Notes under the pieces: model-generated
Databases searched by the model: none
What the model was told of the DNA's origin: nothing
The model's input: only the letters and a program-made list of their open reading frames with translations
Program-made: the position numbers and the translations under genes
Assembly: GCA_903922535.1 (NCBI GenBank)
Contig: CAIXUF010000819.1
Span: 1 to 13,121 of the forward strand
From: Candidatus Hydrogenedentota bacterium
GTDB taxonomy: Bacteria; Hydrogenedentota; Hydrogenedentia; Hydrogenedentiales; CAITNO01
DNA: 13,121 bases
Direction of reading: 5' to 3'
Shown here: positions 13,027-13,121 of the stretch, one piece after another
How the letters are laid out: every line of letters begins with the position of its first letter
Numbering within the stretch: position 1 is the stretch's first letter

Positions 13027-13121
13027 GTGCGGGGGATTTTGGAAGCAGAATCCGCAAGTGATAGGATAACCGGCGCGCGTATTCTTTTGTCCGAAAACAG
13101 AACTTTTACGGGAGGGGGCGG
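12643..13121 (+). CDS. Hypothetical open frame, partial at the right edge
   Basis: A frame opens at ATG 12643 with AAGGA four bases upstream and stays open for 159 codons to the end of the window. The product begins MTDLGQGRKEARVPQKRVPD and is rich in Arg, Pro and Gly for its first 100 residues. A more hydrophobic stretch, VRVAGFTFFVRGILEAESAS, comes later. About 39% of codons start with G and few with T, which favours coding, but G at second positions is high for a real gene. An intrinsic-terminator-like hairpin with seven T at 12993-13026 lies inside it, which argues against it or suggests regulation. No family is recognised. Confidence 0.4.
   Translation, partial: MTDLGQGRKEARVPQKRVPDGVAHLDHSPGKGLDPPQGRRAVDEFSTPPVGRRLSGAEVAWQKGFDTIPDRIHKGRVERPDLTSETFNRRGFRAPPVRGSGSQFVKTDSPNPVAVRSKPVRVAGFTFFVRGILEAESASDRITGARILLSENRTFTGGG
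12993..13026 (+). terminator. Intrinsic terminator
   Basis: GAAGCCCG (12993-13000) and CGGGCTTC (13010-13017) form an 8-bp stem with a nine-base loop, followed by AC and seven T. This is a canonical plus-strand Rho-independent terminator in form. It would end the transcript that starts near 12531. Confidence 0.6.
13039..13067 (+). promoter_or_regulatory. Putative promoter for a gene beyond the right edge
   Basis: TTGGAA (13039-13044) and TAGGAT (13062-13067) are 17 bases apart, each 4 of 6 to consensus, just after the terminator. A Shine-Dalgarno-like GGGAGGGGG (13111-13119) ends the window, so a start codon may follow immediately outside it. Confidence 0.35.

Noticed and set aside
13027..13121. 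5' end of a group IIC intron directly after the terminator
   Set aside because: GTGCG right after the T-run is the expected place and start, but five bases are weak evidence, and the next 90 bases look like a promoter and ribosome site rather than intron domain I.

Overview
The window is GC-rich bacterial DNA. It has long signal-peptide proteins, Shine-Dalgarno sites in front of several genes, a GEVED-domain surface protein with a C-terminal sorting-type tail, and many dispersed intergenic hairpin repeats. This suits an environmental Gram-negative lineage with PEP-CTERM-like surface proteins (PVC, Planctomycetes or Hydrogenedentota-like). That placement is a guess from style; no marker gene fixes the phylum.

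Layout. Positions 1-285 hold what looks like the 3' end (domains V and VI) of a group II intron arriving from outside the window, then a dispersed hairpin repeat. On the minus strand, 286-1546 carries a 68-residue protein resembling only the N-terminal domain of GspF/PilC, followed by a DPM1-like membrane-anchored family 2 glycosyltransferase. Transcribed divergently, 1722-3170 encodes an uncharacterised GT-B-like protein.

The core, 3192-7689, is a phosphate-response module: a PhoB-type response regulator, a PhoR-type histidine kinase, a DUF47 PhoU-like protein and a Pit phosphate transporter. The phoB-like gene and the phoU-like/pit pair each have a TTAAC-type direct repeat with 11-base period, followed by a -10 hexamer at identical spacing. 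This looks like the Pho box of this lineage and would link sensor and transporter into one regulon. A large inverted repeat made of ATGGAC/GTCCAT units separates the two transcription units, and a decayed second copy lies at 11445-11510.

Positions 7690-8030 hold a second copy of the dispersed hairpin repeat and a promoter for a 1114-residue secreted multidomain protein (8031-11375). On the minus strand, 11602-12186 encodes a small secreted protein of unknown family with a near-consensus promoter, a palindrome over its -10, a perfect ribosome site and a strong terminator: a self-contained and probably highly expressed unit.

The right end (12346-13121) is the least explained part. It has competing hairpins, a plus-strand promoter, a run of A-rich-loop stem-loops and an intrinsic terminator, all overlapping an open frame that runs off the window. 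It could be an unrecognised structured RNA of about 500 bases or a partial gene.
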